DNA from: Roseburia sp.
GTDB lineage: Bacteria > Bacillota_A > Clostridia > Lachnospirales > Lachnospiraceae
Assembly (NCBI GenBank): GCA_017547315.1
Contig: JAFYQA010000230.1
Span: 1 to 5,747 of the forward strand
Direction of reading: 5' to 3'
Length of the DNA stretch: 5,747 nt
Part shown: piece by piece, positions 1-5,711 of the stretch
How the letters are laid out: each line of letters starts with the position of its first letter
Numbering within the stretch: position 1 is the first letter of the stretch
Made by a program: the position numbers and the translations under genes
The notes under the pieces: generated by a model
Told to the model about the DNA's origin: nothing
What the model saw: only the letters and a program-made list of their open reading frames with translations
Databases searched by the model: none

Positions 1-19
1 CTTTCGATTCGTCCTGTTC

Positions 20-37
20 ATTCAGATAAATCTGAAT
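20..37 (-). repeat. Short hairpin near the 3' end of the visible leader
   Basis: The sequence ATTCAGATAAATCTGAAT is an 18-base palindrome that can form a stem of seven base pairs around a four-base loop. It lies in the last part of the leader before the window edge. It may belong to the long-range processing stem that flanks 16S rRNA, but its partner would be outside the window. Confidence 0.35.
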
Positions 38-53
38 TTACTGTTTTTAAAGG

Positions 54-73
54 TTCTTTGAAATTTCAAAGAA
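54..73 (-). repeat. Perfect 20-base palindrome with boxA-like core in the rRNA leader
   Basis: TTCTTTGAAATTTCAAAGAA is a perfect inverted repeat with no loop. Read as RNA on the minus strand, its first half resembles the boxA element of Bacillota rRNA leaders (TGTTCTTTGAAAA type), where Nus factors bind for antitermination. The complementary half could pair with it and hide the boxA. What is seen is the palindrome; the antitermination role is inference. Confidence 0.5.
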
Positions 74-158
74 GTTCGCTTCCACTTTCGTGGTTGCTGA
101 ATTATCTCATTGAATCTTTCAAGGTTTATTCACTGTTCAGTTATCAAGGTTCTTTTCT

Positions 159-173
159 GTTGCTCACAGCAAC
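159..173 (-). other. 5'-terminal hairpin of the P3 transcript
   Basis: Read on the minus strand, GTTGCT-GTG-AGCAAC forms a six-base-pair stem whose first base coincides with the predicted P3 start (about 173). Equivalent hairpins lie at the starts of P1 and P2. Confidence 0.5.
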
Positions 174-179
174 TTTGAT

Positions 180-208
180 ATCTTATCATATCTTTAAGTC
201 TTTGTCAA
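180..208 (-). promoter_or_regulatory. rRNA-type promoter P3 (proximal)
   Basis: The minus strand has a perfect -35 TTGACA (208-203), a 17-base spacer and a -10 TAAGAT (185-180). Predicted transcription start is A174 or G173. An A-rich UP element (aaaaaataaaataaaaaa on the minus strand, 213-230) lies just upstream. Nineteen bases covering the -35 and its upstream flank (200-218) are identical to those of promoter P2. It would drive the leader and the rRNA operon to the left. Confidence 0.85.
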
Positions 209-252
209 CAACTTTTTTATTTTATTTTTTCACATCTTTTTCGATGTATTGT

Positions 253-268
253 TGTCGTTTTCGCGACA
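253..268 (-). other. 5'-terminal hairpin of the P2 transcript
   Basis: On the minus strand TGTCG-CGAAAA-CGACA forms a five-base-pair stem. It begins two bases after the predicted P2 start at G270. Its position matches the hairpins at P1 and P3, while its sequence differs from both. Confidence 0.5.
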
Positions 269-276
269 GCTTGTTT

Positions 277-305
277 ATATTACCAAAACTCTTTCGCTTT
301 GTCAA
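277..305 (-). promoter_or_regulatory. rRNA-type promoter P2 (middle)
   Basis: The minus strand has a perfect -35 TTGACA (305-300), a 17-base spacer (299-283) and a -10 TAATAT (282-277). Predicted start is about 270. The upstream stretch at 310-330 is A-rich on the minus strand and fits an UP element. The 19 bases at 297-315 are identical to 200-218 at P3, which suggests duplication of a promoter cassette. Confidence 0.87.
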
Positions 306-373
306 CAACTTTTTTCATCTTTTTTAAATTTCTTTTAGAAGTCGTAACTCCACAAAGCTTTTTCAAAGATGTT

Positions 374-393
374 GCTCGCCGTTCTCGGTGAGC
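374..393 (-). other. 5'-terminal hairpin of the P1 transcript
   Basis: On the minus strand GCTCACCG-AGAA-CGGCGAGC pairs over eight positions with one A/C mismatch around an AGAA loop. It starts at the predicted P1 transcription start (about 393). It is the most GC-rich element of the leader, which otherwise is A-rich on this strand. It is not followed by a T-tract, so it is not a terminator. Confidence 0.55.
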
Positions 394-400
394 GAAACTT

Positions 401-429
401 ATAATATCATCATTATACCTCTGTGTCAA
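401..429 (-). promoter_or_regulatory. rRNA-type promoter P1 (distal)
   Basis: The minus strand has a perfect -35 TTGACA (429-424), a 17-base spacer (423-407) and a -10 TATTAT (406-401). Predicted start is about 393-395. Two A-tracts on the minus strand (433-450 and 455-461) make a strong candidate UP element. A TATAAT also occurs inside the spacer, but it sits too close to the -35 to be its partner. Confidence 0.87.
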
Positions 430-479
430 CACTTTTTTTATTATTTTTTTCTGCTTTTTTTATGCTCCATAAACAAAGA

Positions 480-523
480 AATAGATATAGCGGATAGTTA
501 TTCTCTATGCCACTATATCTATT
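480..523 (-). terminator. Long hairpin terminator after the cvpA-family gene
   Basis: Arms at 505-523 and 480-497 pair over 11 perfect base pairs (AATAGATATAG with CTATATCTATT). A G-U pair, two G-C pairs, a bulged C and four more pairs follow, around a seven-base loop. The hairpin starts 20 bases after the stop at 545-543. On the minus strand it runs into a T-rich tail (TTTCTTTGTTT). On the plus strand it is followed by ATTTTTG, so it could work in both directions. It separates the protein-coding unit from the rRNA promoters. Confidence 0.6.
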
Positions 524-542
524 ATTTTTGTATCCAAAACTT

Positions 543-1250
543 TTATGTAAGTAATGAAAGAACAATGTTATTTTCATATATATATGTAAGGAACGGACTA
601 AGATATATCTGTTCAACAATTGCGCTACCTAGTTTTGTCGTACATAATACTGCTACTAAATAAAATGCAATCCATACTATTAGCAACCCATTTGCTGCGC
701 CTGCTCCTAAACCAAGTATCTTATTGGCAAAACCAATCAATGGTAAATGTGCGATAAATCCCAACACTGCAGAAATCAATGCTGAAGCAATTGCTCCTGC
801 TATGATTGCCGCAAACGTTGATATTCCTTTTATCAATAGATCTGCTGACGCAACCGCTGTTTTATTATAAATCCCATGATTCTCTATTAATGTTCCTGTC
901 ATCTCAGAAGTTTGTGTTTTAATGTTCTCTAATAAATCTGCCGGAAGTTTATCAGCAATTGCTGCAAATAACTCGTTCTCAGTAAGCGAACCACTTACAT
1001 CACCGCTACTTTCTTCTAGCTCTTTCTGAGCCTTCTCACGAATCGCTGTTTCACAATACTCAACTACTTTATCATATATCCCTGTGTTAGTCTTCAAGTA
1101 ATCCTCTATATATGGTGTTCCAACGATTACTACTACCAAAATCACAATCCATGATACCAATGAATATACAATTTTTAAAAATCCTTTTGCATATCCTGCC
1201 AATGTGTAACCTGCCAAGATAGCTATTACTAATATCAATACCCAGTTCAT
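543..1250 (-). CDS. CvpA family membrane protein
   Basis: This 235-residue integral membrane protein belongs to the CvpA/colicin V production family by its visible features. Hydrophobic segments lie at about 3-21, 27-48, 143-167 and 182-203. The family-like G/N/P-rich stretch around 169-190 (LPLIGFANKILGLGAGAANG) precedes the last helix. Between helices 2 and 3 is an acidic, largely helical soluble region (about 50-140), longer than in the short enterobacterial CvpA. The molecular role of the family is poorly defined; links to colicin V secretion and envelope homeostasis are known. The start ATG has an AGGAG site (1260-1256) five bases upstream. That site overlaps the stop codon of the preceding gene, so translation is probably coupled. 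A hairpin terminator follows. The family assignment is fairly sure; the function is not. Confidence 0.8.
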   Translation of the reverse strand: MNWVLILVIAILAGYTLAGYAKGFLKIVYSLVSWIVILVVVIVGTPYIEDYLKTNTGIYDKVVEYCETAIREKAQKELEESSGDVSGSLTENELFAAIADKLPADLLENIKTQTSEMTGTLIENHGIYNKTAVASADLLIKGISTFAAIIAGAIASALISAVLGFIAHLPLIGFANKILGLGAGAANGLLIVWIAFYLVAVLCTTKLGSAIVEQIYLSPFLTYIYENNIVLSLLT

Positions 1251-1255
1251 ATGTA

Positions 1256-1260
1256 CTCCT
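1256..1260 (-). promoter_or_regulatory. Ribosome binding site of the cvpA-family gene, overlapping the upstream stop
   Basis: AGGAG on the minus strand shares bases with the TAG stop (1261-1259) of the upstream gene and lies five bases from the ATG at 1250. A ribosome ending the upstream gene is placed directly on the start site, which predicts coupled translation of the two membrane proteins. Confidence 0.7.
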
Positions 1261-2455
1261 ATTTCAATCTTACTTGTTCTGTAACACCGCTTAATATAAA
1301 GGTGTAATTTAAACCTGAACCTTCTGTAATTACACCGTGCAGTTCTTTGTCAAATTCATAGTGGAATTTGTGAATACCTCTAATCGTATATATATCACAT
1401 CTGTTTCGTTCCGAAATACACACCTCATTACTACCAAGCAAGGTAAGATTTGTATATGTTATATCTATACTCTCTTCCATCACTACTTTTCCACGAAAAT
1501 CATACACGCGGATTATATCACATCCTGCCTCATCATTGCTAGCACTTATTATTCCAACATAATTATTATTATGGAAAACACTCTTTACTTTCTCTTCAAA
1601 GGCAACAAAAGCACTTTCCTTTGGCGTTTGTGAACCCTCAAAAACAAGTATCCCTGTATCACCAATTGCCAGCATACAATCTTTAGACACAAAATCCAAT
1701 TCTGATATAAACATATCATCGTATGTCATTACTGATACAATATGATCGATTGCGTTTTCTCCTACCGTTCCGAAATTATAAAATGCCAGTGTGCTTTTTA
1801 CCACACCTTCTTTTATATCCAGCATCGTCACTCCCAATTTAATCGCATCATCAGACAATGCAATTGCAACCGGATAGCCGCCTTTCTCTCCATGGATTGC
1901 ACCATTTACTAATAGATTTCCTTCTTTATCATATAAATTAAGTATTCCCTTTGATTGATTATCCATTAGTACGGCAATGGTTCCCTGCCCTGCAATACTT
2001 ACCTGCGTTATAGGATAATTCGTCTCTATGCCTTGCAACAAACCATTCTTATTTAAAATGTAGATATCTTTTCCCTTTTTATCGTATATAGCAACATAAC
2101 TTCCACAAACATCTACTGTCGGATTAGACATCTCATAGGTCTGATTCCATATCATTTCATTATCATGTTTTGTATAGGATGCTCCATCATTACTATATTT
2201 TAAAATATTTCCTTGAAACTCCACAAACTTTGTCGCTTTTGTATCTGCTCGTTCTGCACTCACCAATACATCATAATCAACATACAGTCGCAATGACATG
2301 TACAGCGCTGTACCTCCAACCAAAAGCAGTACCACAATTGCGGCAATTACAGTTTGTTTCAACACTTTCATCCGGTGTTCCTGAATTTTTCTCTGATATT
2401 CCATCTTGTCTTGATTTGAAACAGTTCGAAACCCCTGCTTCTTTGTATCTGCCAT
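1259..2455 (-). CDS. Single-pass membrane protein, DUF5711-like, with probable beta-propeller external domain
   Basis: This 398-residue protein has a basic N-terminal tail (1-33), one transmembrane helix at about 34-55 (runs of V, I, A and L) and a large soluble region (56-398). The positive-inside rule places the large domain outside the cell. That domain is made of repeated short beta-strand units with YDKKGKDIYILNKNG, NLYDKEGNLL, IRVYDFRGKVV and DIYTIRGIHK patterns. These are typical of propeller-type folds, in which each blade ends in a strand and a tight turn. I recognise it as resembling the DUF5711 family of Clostridia, which has no defined reaction. No catalytic motif, signal-peptidase site or lipobox is visible. 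The ATG at 2455 has an AGAGG site nine bases upstream. The gene lies eight bases from the cvpA-family gene, so the two probably act together in the envelope. It could be a scaffold or sensor; this is inference. Confidence 0.75.
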   Translation of the reverse strand: MADTKKQGFRTVSNQDKMEYQRKIQEHRMKVLKQTVIAAIVVLLLVGGTALYMSLRLYVDYDVLVSAERADTKATKFVEFQGNILKYSNDGASYTKHDNEMIWNQTYEMSNPTVDVCGSYVAIYDKKGKDIYILNKNGLLQGIETNYPITQVSIAGQGTIAVLMDNQSKGILNLYDKEGNLLVNGAIHGEKGGYPVAIALSDDAIKLGVTMLDIKEGVVKSTLAFYNFGTVGENAIDHIVSVMTYDDMFISELDFVSKDCMLAIGDTGILVFEGSQTPKESAFVAFEEKVKSVFHNNNYVGIISASNDEAGCDIIRVYDFRGKVVMEESIDITYTNLTLLGSNEVCISERNRCDIYTIRGIHKFHYEFDKELHGVITEGSGLNYTFILSGVTEQVRLK

Positions 2456-2487
2456 TCTTTTCTTCCTCTTTCACAGTATAATAAGAT

Positions 2488-2516
2488 AGTATAGCATGAT
2501 AAAAGCGGAGTTTCAC
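2488..2516 (-). promoter_or_regulatory. Candidate sigma-A promoter for the DUF5711-like/cvpA pair
   Basis: On the minus strand GTGAAA (2516-2511, four of six matches to the -35 consensus) is followed by a 17-base spacer and TATACT (2493-2488, five of six). The start would be near 2481, giving a leader of about 26 bases before the ATG. No convincing terminator is seen after the upstream LysM gene (stop 2550), so the pair may also be reached by read-through. Confidence 0.4.
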
Positions 2517-2549
2517 CTTTTTTTTACAATATTAAGAATTTGGTAACTA

Positions 2550-3719
2550 CTAATTCGGTAGCAACAGTTTCTGCCCTGCAAATATTGCATCCGGGTCTTC
2601 AATATCATTTGCTGCACACAATGCGTTCATCATTGCAGTTGTATGATATATCTTTCTACATATTCCTGCCAGATTATCTCCAGACTGAACCACATAATAC
2701 CCCTGCTGCAAGTAAATATCAGATTCCGATATGGCTTGTGTACTAGTTTCTACCACCTCTGTCTGCGATGGTACTTCGCTTGACATAACATTAAGGGTTT
2801 CGGTACTTTCTGACATCTGTATCGGAGTAACCGTTCCAAGTACTTGTTCTACTCTGACTGCATTCTCCTTCTCAACTTCTGTCTGCATCGTTGCTTGTAG
2901 CTCCATTTGGCTGAGTGCATGTTCCATGCTTTTCATTTGCTGGTGATTTTGAAAAGATGTATATCCCAAGGCCAAAATCGCTGTCATTAATAGCAAGGTA
3001 GATGAATAGGAATTTTTACGCGGCAACCGTGGTAATGTTCTTTGCATTTTACGACTATTCAGATAATCCCTATAACGTTCCTCTCTTTGCGTTGTCTGCG
3101 ATTCGACTTGATTCACCTCAGCCTGTGAAAATGCTTTCTCTGCACGCAGCGTCGTCATTGCAGATTCCATTCTTTCAGGAATACTTTTATCGTAATATAT
3201 GTAAAATCCTTCCCTACGTTTTAAATATCCATTCTTGTTTCCATAAAAAGCCTCTTCCCGCTCTAGTGTATCCAGCAAAAATAGTATCTGGTGTGTACCC
3301 CCAAAGTAGGTTTGATGTACACGTTCTAACTGTGCTGTCATACTCGGAAACTGCCCACAAATATCCACTGCCCATCCTACGATTATCAAATTTTCATGTT
3401 CAGGTCTGATTTTACGGTACAGATATCCCCAACTATCATCGTTCCACTGCGGAAGTTTTCCTTTAAATTCTACTTCATTCATTTTTACAACATCTTCTAC
3501 AAACACACAAGTGCGTCCTGCAAAATCATCAAAACGCCCCAGCATTACATATACCATCTTCTCTATATGCTGACCATATGGATGCATTTTCTGGTATGCT
3601 GAATCCTCTATATAAATGCGGTCACCCATATCCGGTACGCCAATTTGTTTTATATTTTTCGGCAATCCTTTTTTATCCTGCATCTCATCCCAGTTTTCTG
3701 CCTGTATGATTTCTATCAT
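2550..3719 (-). CDS. Membrane protein with degenerate JAB/MPN-like cytoplasmic domain and C-terminal LysM domain
   Basis: This 389-residue protein has several parts. Residues about 54-176 resemble the MPN (JAB/Mov34) fold. G115-W116 aligns with the GWYHSHP segment of active JAMM proteases, residues 115-139 keep its spacing, and a hydrophobic FLLD strand and a FYIYY strand follow. The metal ligands are absent: V118 and I120 stand where the two His should be, and L131 where the Asp should be. Next come a basic stretch (222-235), one transmembrane helix (238-256), a Q/E/M-rich probable coiled coil (258-295) and an S/T/E-rich linker. A LysM domain (340-389, YYVVQSGDNLAGICRKIY to AGQKLLLPN) ends the protein and should bind peptidoglycan N-acetylglucosamine. 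Topology is inferred as N-inside, with LysM in the wall. I chose ATG 3719 because an AGAGAGG site lies five bases upstream. A GTG at 3740 would add seven residues but has no properly spaced site. The LysM call is firm; the MPN-like call is inference from pattern. Confidence 0.8.
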   Translation of the reverse strand: MIEIIQAENWDEMQDKKGLPKNIKQIGVPDMGDRIYIEDSAYQKMHPYGQHIEKMVYVMLGRFDDFAGRTCVFVEDVVKMNEVEFKGKLPQWNDDSWGYLYRKIRPEHENLIIVGWAVDICGQFPSMTAQLERVHQTYFGGTHQILFLLDTLEREEAFYGNKNGYLKRREGFYIYYDKSIPERMESAMTTLRAEKAFSQAEVNQVESQTTQREERYRDYLNSRKMQRTLPRLPRKNSYSSTLLLMTAILALGYTSFQNHQQMKSMEHALSQMELQATMQTEVEKENAVRVEQVLGTVTPIQMSESTETLNVMSSEVPSQTEVVETSTQAISESDIYLQQGYYVVQSGDNLAGICRKIYHTTAMMNALCAANDIEDPDAIFAGQKLLLPN

Positions 3720-3724
3720 AGTTT

Positions 3725-3731
3725 CCTCTCT
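3725..3731 (-). promoter_or_regulatory. Ribosome binding site deciding the start of the LysM gene
   Basis: AGAGAGG lies five bases before ATG 3719. The in-frame GTG at 3740 has only a GGGA abutting it, which is too close to serve. The ATG is therefore preferred, and this ribosome binding site would lie inside the longer reading frame if GTG were used. Confidence 0.7.
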
Positions 3732-3759
3732 TTCTGCCACTCCCGGCGTTAAGTAAGTA

Positions 3760-3768
3760 ATTATTACA
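3760..3768 (-). promoter_or_regulatory. Weak candidate extended -10 promoter before the LysM gene
   Basis: TGTAATAAT on the minus strand fits an extended -10 (TGn plus AATAAT, five of six). No good -35 is seen 16-18 bases upstream. The region 3741-3872 between this gene and the transketolase terminator must hold a promoter if that terminator is efficient, and this is the best candidate I found. Nothing else recognisable lies in that stretch. Confidence 0.25.
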
Positions 3769-3872
3769 TCACAGCCATGCTACCACAGGAACTATGCAAA
3801 ATTTGGAAAAATCTGGAGGATACAAAAAGAACTTTTCGACAAAATACGTCACTTTCACAGTCCAAAACATAC

Positions 3873-3906
3873 AAAAGGCAGGTACTCCTTATGGAGATTC
3901 CTGCCT
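3873..3906 (-). terminator. Rho-independent terminator of the transketolase operon
   Basis: On the minus strand AGGCAGG (3906-3900) pairs with CCTGCCT (3882-3876), and an inner CTCC/GGAG stem closes an ATAA loop. A small internal bulge separates the two stems. TTTT and further T-rich sequence (TTTTGTATGTTTT) follow directly. It lies 14 bases past the stop of the transketolase C-terminal subunit gene and so ends that unit before the LysM gene. Confidence 0.88.
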
Positions 3907-3920
3907 CTACAATCGTTTTA

Positions 3921-4871
3921 TTATTTATTCTCTTTTAAAAATGCTTTTACCTGTTTATGAATGCCTTCTGCATCTAATTCATATTTATGAATAAGTTCAA
4001 GTGCAGGACCAGATTCACCATACACATCTTTCACACCGATTCTTAATAACTTAGTAGGTGCCTCTTCACATAATACTTCTGCTACTGCACTTCCTAAACC
4101 ACCAATGATAGAGTGTTCTTCTACAGTAACTACTTTACCTGTCTTTAATGCAGATTTTACTACTAATTCTCTGTCGATTGGTTTGATGGTATGAATATTG
4201 ATAATCTCTGCTGAGATACCATCTGCTGCTAATAATTCTTCTGCTTCAATCGCTTCTTTTACACAAAGTCCTGTTGCAAAAATAGTAACATCTGTACCTT
4301 CTTTGATAACAACACCTTTGCCGATTTCGAATTTGTAAGTCTCAGGGTCATTATAAACTGGAACTGCAAGACGTCCAAAACGTAAGTATACAGGTCCAAC
4401 ATGCTCATAAGCTGCTCTAACTGCTGCTCTTGCTTCTACATCATCTGCTGGATTGATTACAACCATACCTGGAATCTGACGCATTAACGCAATATCTTCT
4501 GTACACTGATGTGTCGCACCGTCTTCACCTACAGAAATACCTGCGTGAGATGCACCAATTTTAACATTAAGTCCCGGATAACCGATACCGTTACGAATCT
4601 GCTCGTATGCACGTCCTGTCGCAAACATCGCGAAAGAACTAATGAATGGTACTTTACCACAAGCAGCCATACCTGCTGCAAGGCCTACCATATTCGCTTC
4701 TGCAATACCTGCATTAAAATGTCTCTCTGGAAAAGCCTTTCCAAACATACCTGTCTTAGTAGAACCTGCAAGGTCAGCATCAAAAACTACGATTTCTTCG
4801 TGCTCTTTTCCTAATTCAACTAAAGTACTACCATAACTGTCTCTAGTCGCAACTCTCTTTACATCTGACAT
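3921..4871 (-). CDS. Transketolase, C-terminal subunit (pyrimidine-binding and C-terminal domains)
   Basis: This 316-residue protein is the second half of a split thiamine-diphosphate transketolase. With the N-terminal subunit it moves two-carbon ketol units between sugar phosphates in the cytoplasm (non-oxidative pentose phosphate pathway). The pyrimidine-binding domain spans about 5-170. It has NAGIAEANM, where E58 is the glutamate that activates the cofactor's aminopyrimidine. It also has FATGRAYEQIRN (83-94) and H109-AGISVGEDGATHQ-122, matching the DGxTHQ motif of transketolases. The C-terminal domain (about 185-316) carries VTIFATGLCVKEAIEAEELL and VVTVEEHSIIGGLGSAVAE, as in transketolase and 1-deoxyxylulose-5-phosphate synthase relatives. 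Length is normal for the split form. ATG 4871 has an AGGTG site seven bases upstream, inside the preceding gene. The first 13 bases overlap that gene. The exact sugar substrate cannot be read from the sequence; a relative with another donor sugar is possible. Confidence 0.92.
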   Translation of the reverse strand: MSDVKRVATRDSYGSTLVELGKEHEEIVVFDADLAGSTKTGMFGKAFPERHFNAGIAEANMVGLAAGMAACGKVPFISSFAMFATGRAYEQIRNGIGYPGLNVKIGASHAGISVGEDGATHQCTEDIALMRQIPGMVVINPADDVEARAAVRAAYEHVGPVYLRFGRLAVPVYNDPETYKFEIGKGVVIKEGTDVTIFATGLCVKEAIEAEELLAADGISAEIINIHTIKPIDRELVVKSALKTGKVVTVEEHSIIGGLGSAVAEVLCEEAPTKLLRIGVKDVYGESGPALELIHKYELDAEGIHKQVKAFLKENK

Positions 4872-5695
4872 AATGCTTCACCTGCTTTCTTTAAGTCTTC
4901 CATTGCGATGGCATATTCTGCATCGTTTGGTCCTTTGCCATGCCAATCTACATTATTCTCCATGAAAGATACACCTTTACCTTTTACTGTCTTAGCAATA
5001 ATCGCTGTTGGCATACCCTTTACTGTTTTTGCTTCTGCAAACGCTGCGCGAAGCTGGTCGAAGTCATTACCATCAATATTGATTACATGGAAATTGAAAG
5101 CTTCAAACTTCTTATCAATCGGATATGGAGAACATACCTGATCGATTGGTCCATCAATCTGTAAATTATTATTATCAACGATTACTACAAGGTTATCAAG
5201 CTGTTTGAAACCTGCCCACATAGCAGCTTCCCATACCTGACCTTCCTGAATCTCACCATCACCTAAAAGTGTGTATACACGGTAATCTTTTTTATCAAGT
5301 TTACCTGCTGCTGCCATACCTACTGCCGCAGAAATACCCTGTCCAAGAGAACCTGATGACATATCCACTCCAGGAATTCCTTTCATATCTGGATGTCCCT
5401 GTAAATAAGAACCTACATGACGTAATGTAACTAAATCTTCTTTCGGGAAAAATCCTTTTTCTGCTAATGCTGCATATAAACCTGGTGCTGTATGTCCCTT
5501 TGACAGTACAAAACGGTCACGGTCTGCCATTCTTGGATTCGCAGGGTCTACATTCAACTCTTCAAAATACAGATATGTGAAAATGTCTGCTGCAGATAAT
5601 GAACCACCTGGGTGTCCACTCTTTGCACTGTGTACTGCAGTTACGATACCTTTGCGAATTTCATTTGCTATTTTTTGCAGTTCTAAATTTGTCAT
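4859..5695 (-). CDS. Transketolase, N-terminal subunit (TPP pyrophosphate-binding)
   Basis: This 278-residue protein is the first half of a split transketolase. It binds the diphosphate of thiamine diphosphate through Mg2+ and supplies the acceptor-site histidines. Visible motifs in order are SAKSGHPGGSLS with H28, LSKGHTAPGLYAAL with H68, GHPDMKG with H101, and the G-rich SSGSLGQGISAAVGMA (113-128). The thiamine motif G145-D146-G147 to N175-N176 (GDGEIQEGQVWEAAMWAG, then VDNNN) completes the set. All are those expected of an active transketolase. Length is normal for the stand-alone subunit. The ATG has AAAGGAG five bases upstream (5707-5701). Its stop lies within the start of the C-terminal subunit gene, so the two subunits should be made in matched amounts. 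No promoter is visible to the right, so transcription probably begins beyond the window. Confidence 0.93.
   Translation of the reverse strand: MTNLELQKIANEIRKGIVTAVHSAKSGHPGGSLSAADIFTYLYFEELNVDPANPRMADRDRFVLSKGHTAPGLYAALAEKGFFPKEDLVTLRHVGSYLQGHPDMKGIPGVDMSSGSLGQGISAAVGMAAAGKLDKKDYRVYTLLGDGEIQEGQVWEAAMWAGFKQLDNLVVIVDNNNLQIDGPIDQVCSPYPIDKKFEAFNFHVINIDGNDFDQLRAAFAEAKTVKGMPTAIIAKTVKGKGVSFMENNVDWHGKGPNDAEYAIAMEDLKKAGEALCQM
4879..4883 (-). promoter_or_regulatory. Ribosome binding site of the C-terminal subunit, inside the N-terminal subunit gene
   Basis: AGGTG lies seven bases before ATG 4871 and within the last codons of the N-terminal subunit gene. Together with the 13-base overlap it points to translational coupling. 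Confidence 0.65.
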
Positions 5696-5711
5696 AGTGT
5701 CTCCTTTAGTT

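Larger units (their letters stand above)
1..173 (-). ncRNA. Leader (pre-16S) region of a ribosomal RNA operon, partial
   Basis: This non-coding stretch is read leftwards out of the window, downstream of three strong tandem promoters. It holds motifs known from Bacillota rRNA leaders and 16S-23S spacers. One is an ACCTTGATAACTGAACAGT element (132-150), close to the CTTTGAAAACTGAA-type sequence of precursor 16S. Another is a boxA-like TTCTTTGAAA (64-73). Several small hairpins lie along it: 159-173, 82-93 with a GAAA tetraloop on the minus strand, 54-73, and 20-37. No mature 16S 5' end (AGAGTTTGATC) is present, so the gene itself should start beyond position 1. The leader assignment is inferred from promoter type and motif resemblance; a tRNA or other stable-RNA operon is the main alternative. 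Confidence 0.7.

Noticed and set aside
297..315. The 19-base repeats at 200-218 and 297-315 (with a diverged copy near 424-440) as a CRISPR-like or phage attachment repeat.
   Set aside because: The repeats centre exactly on promoter -35 boxes and UP elements, spacing is uneven (97 and 124 bases), and there is no array or integrase nearby.
413..619. Minus-strand open frame of 68 codons over the end of the cvpA-family gene and its terminator.
   Set aside because: It overlaps the cvpA-family gene in another frame and runs through the terminator hairpin. Its composition is not protein-like and no ribosome binding site fits.
58..663. Plus-strand open frames in the left region (58-327 and 388-663).
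   Set aside because: They are rich in F, L, Y and S because the plus strand is T-rich, have no ribosome binding site, and lie over minus-strand promoters, the rRNA leader and the end of the cvpA-family gene.
2475..2493. Direct repeat AGTATA at 2475-2480 and 2488-2493 as an operator.
   Set aside because: It is short and AT-rich, one copy is simply the -10 box of the candidate promoter, and chance explains the other.
2277..2516. Minus-strand open frame of 79 codons at the start of the DUF5711-like gene.
   Set aside because: It overlaps the well-supported gene in another frame and covers its promoter and ribosome binding site.
3741..3872. A riboswitch or small RNA between the transketolase terminator and the LysM gene.
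   Set aside because: No conserved aptamer motif or second terminator-like hairpin is visible in these 132 bases, so only a weak promoter candidate is reported.
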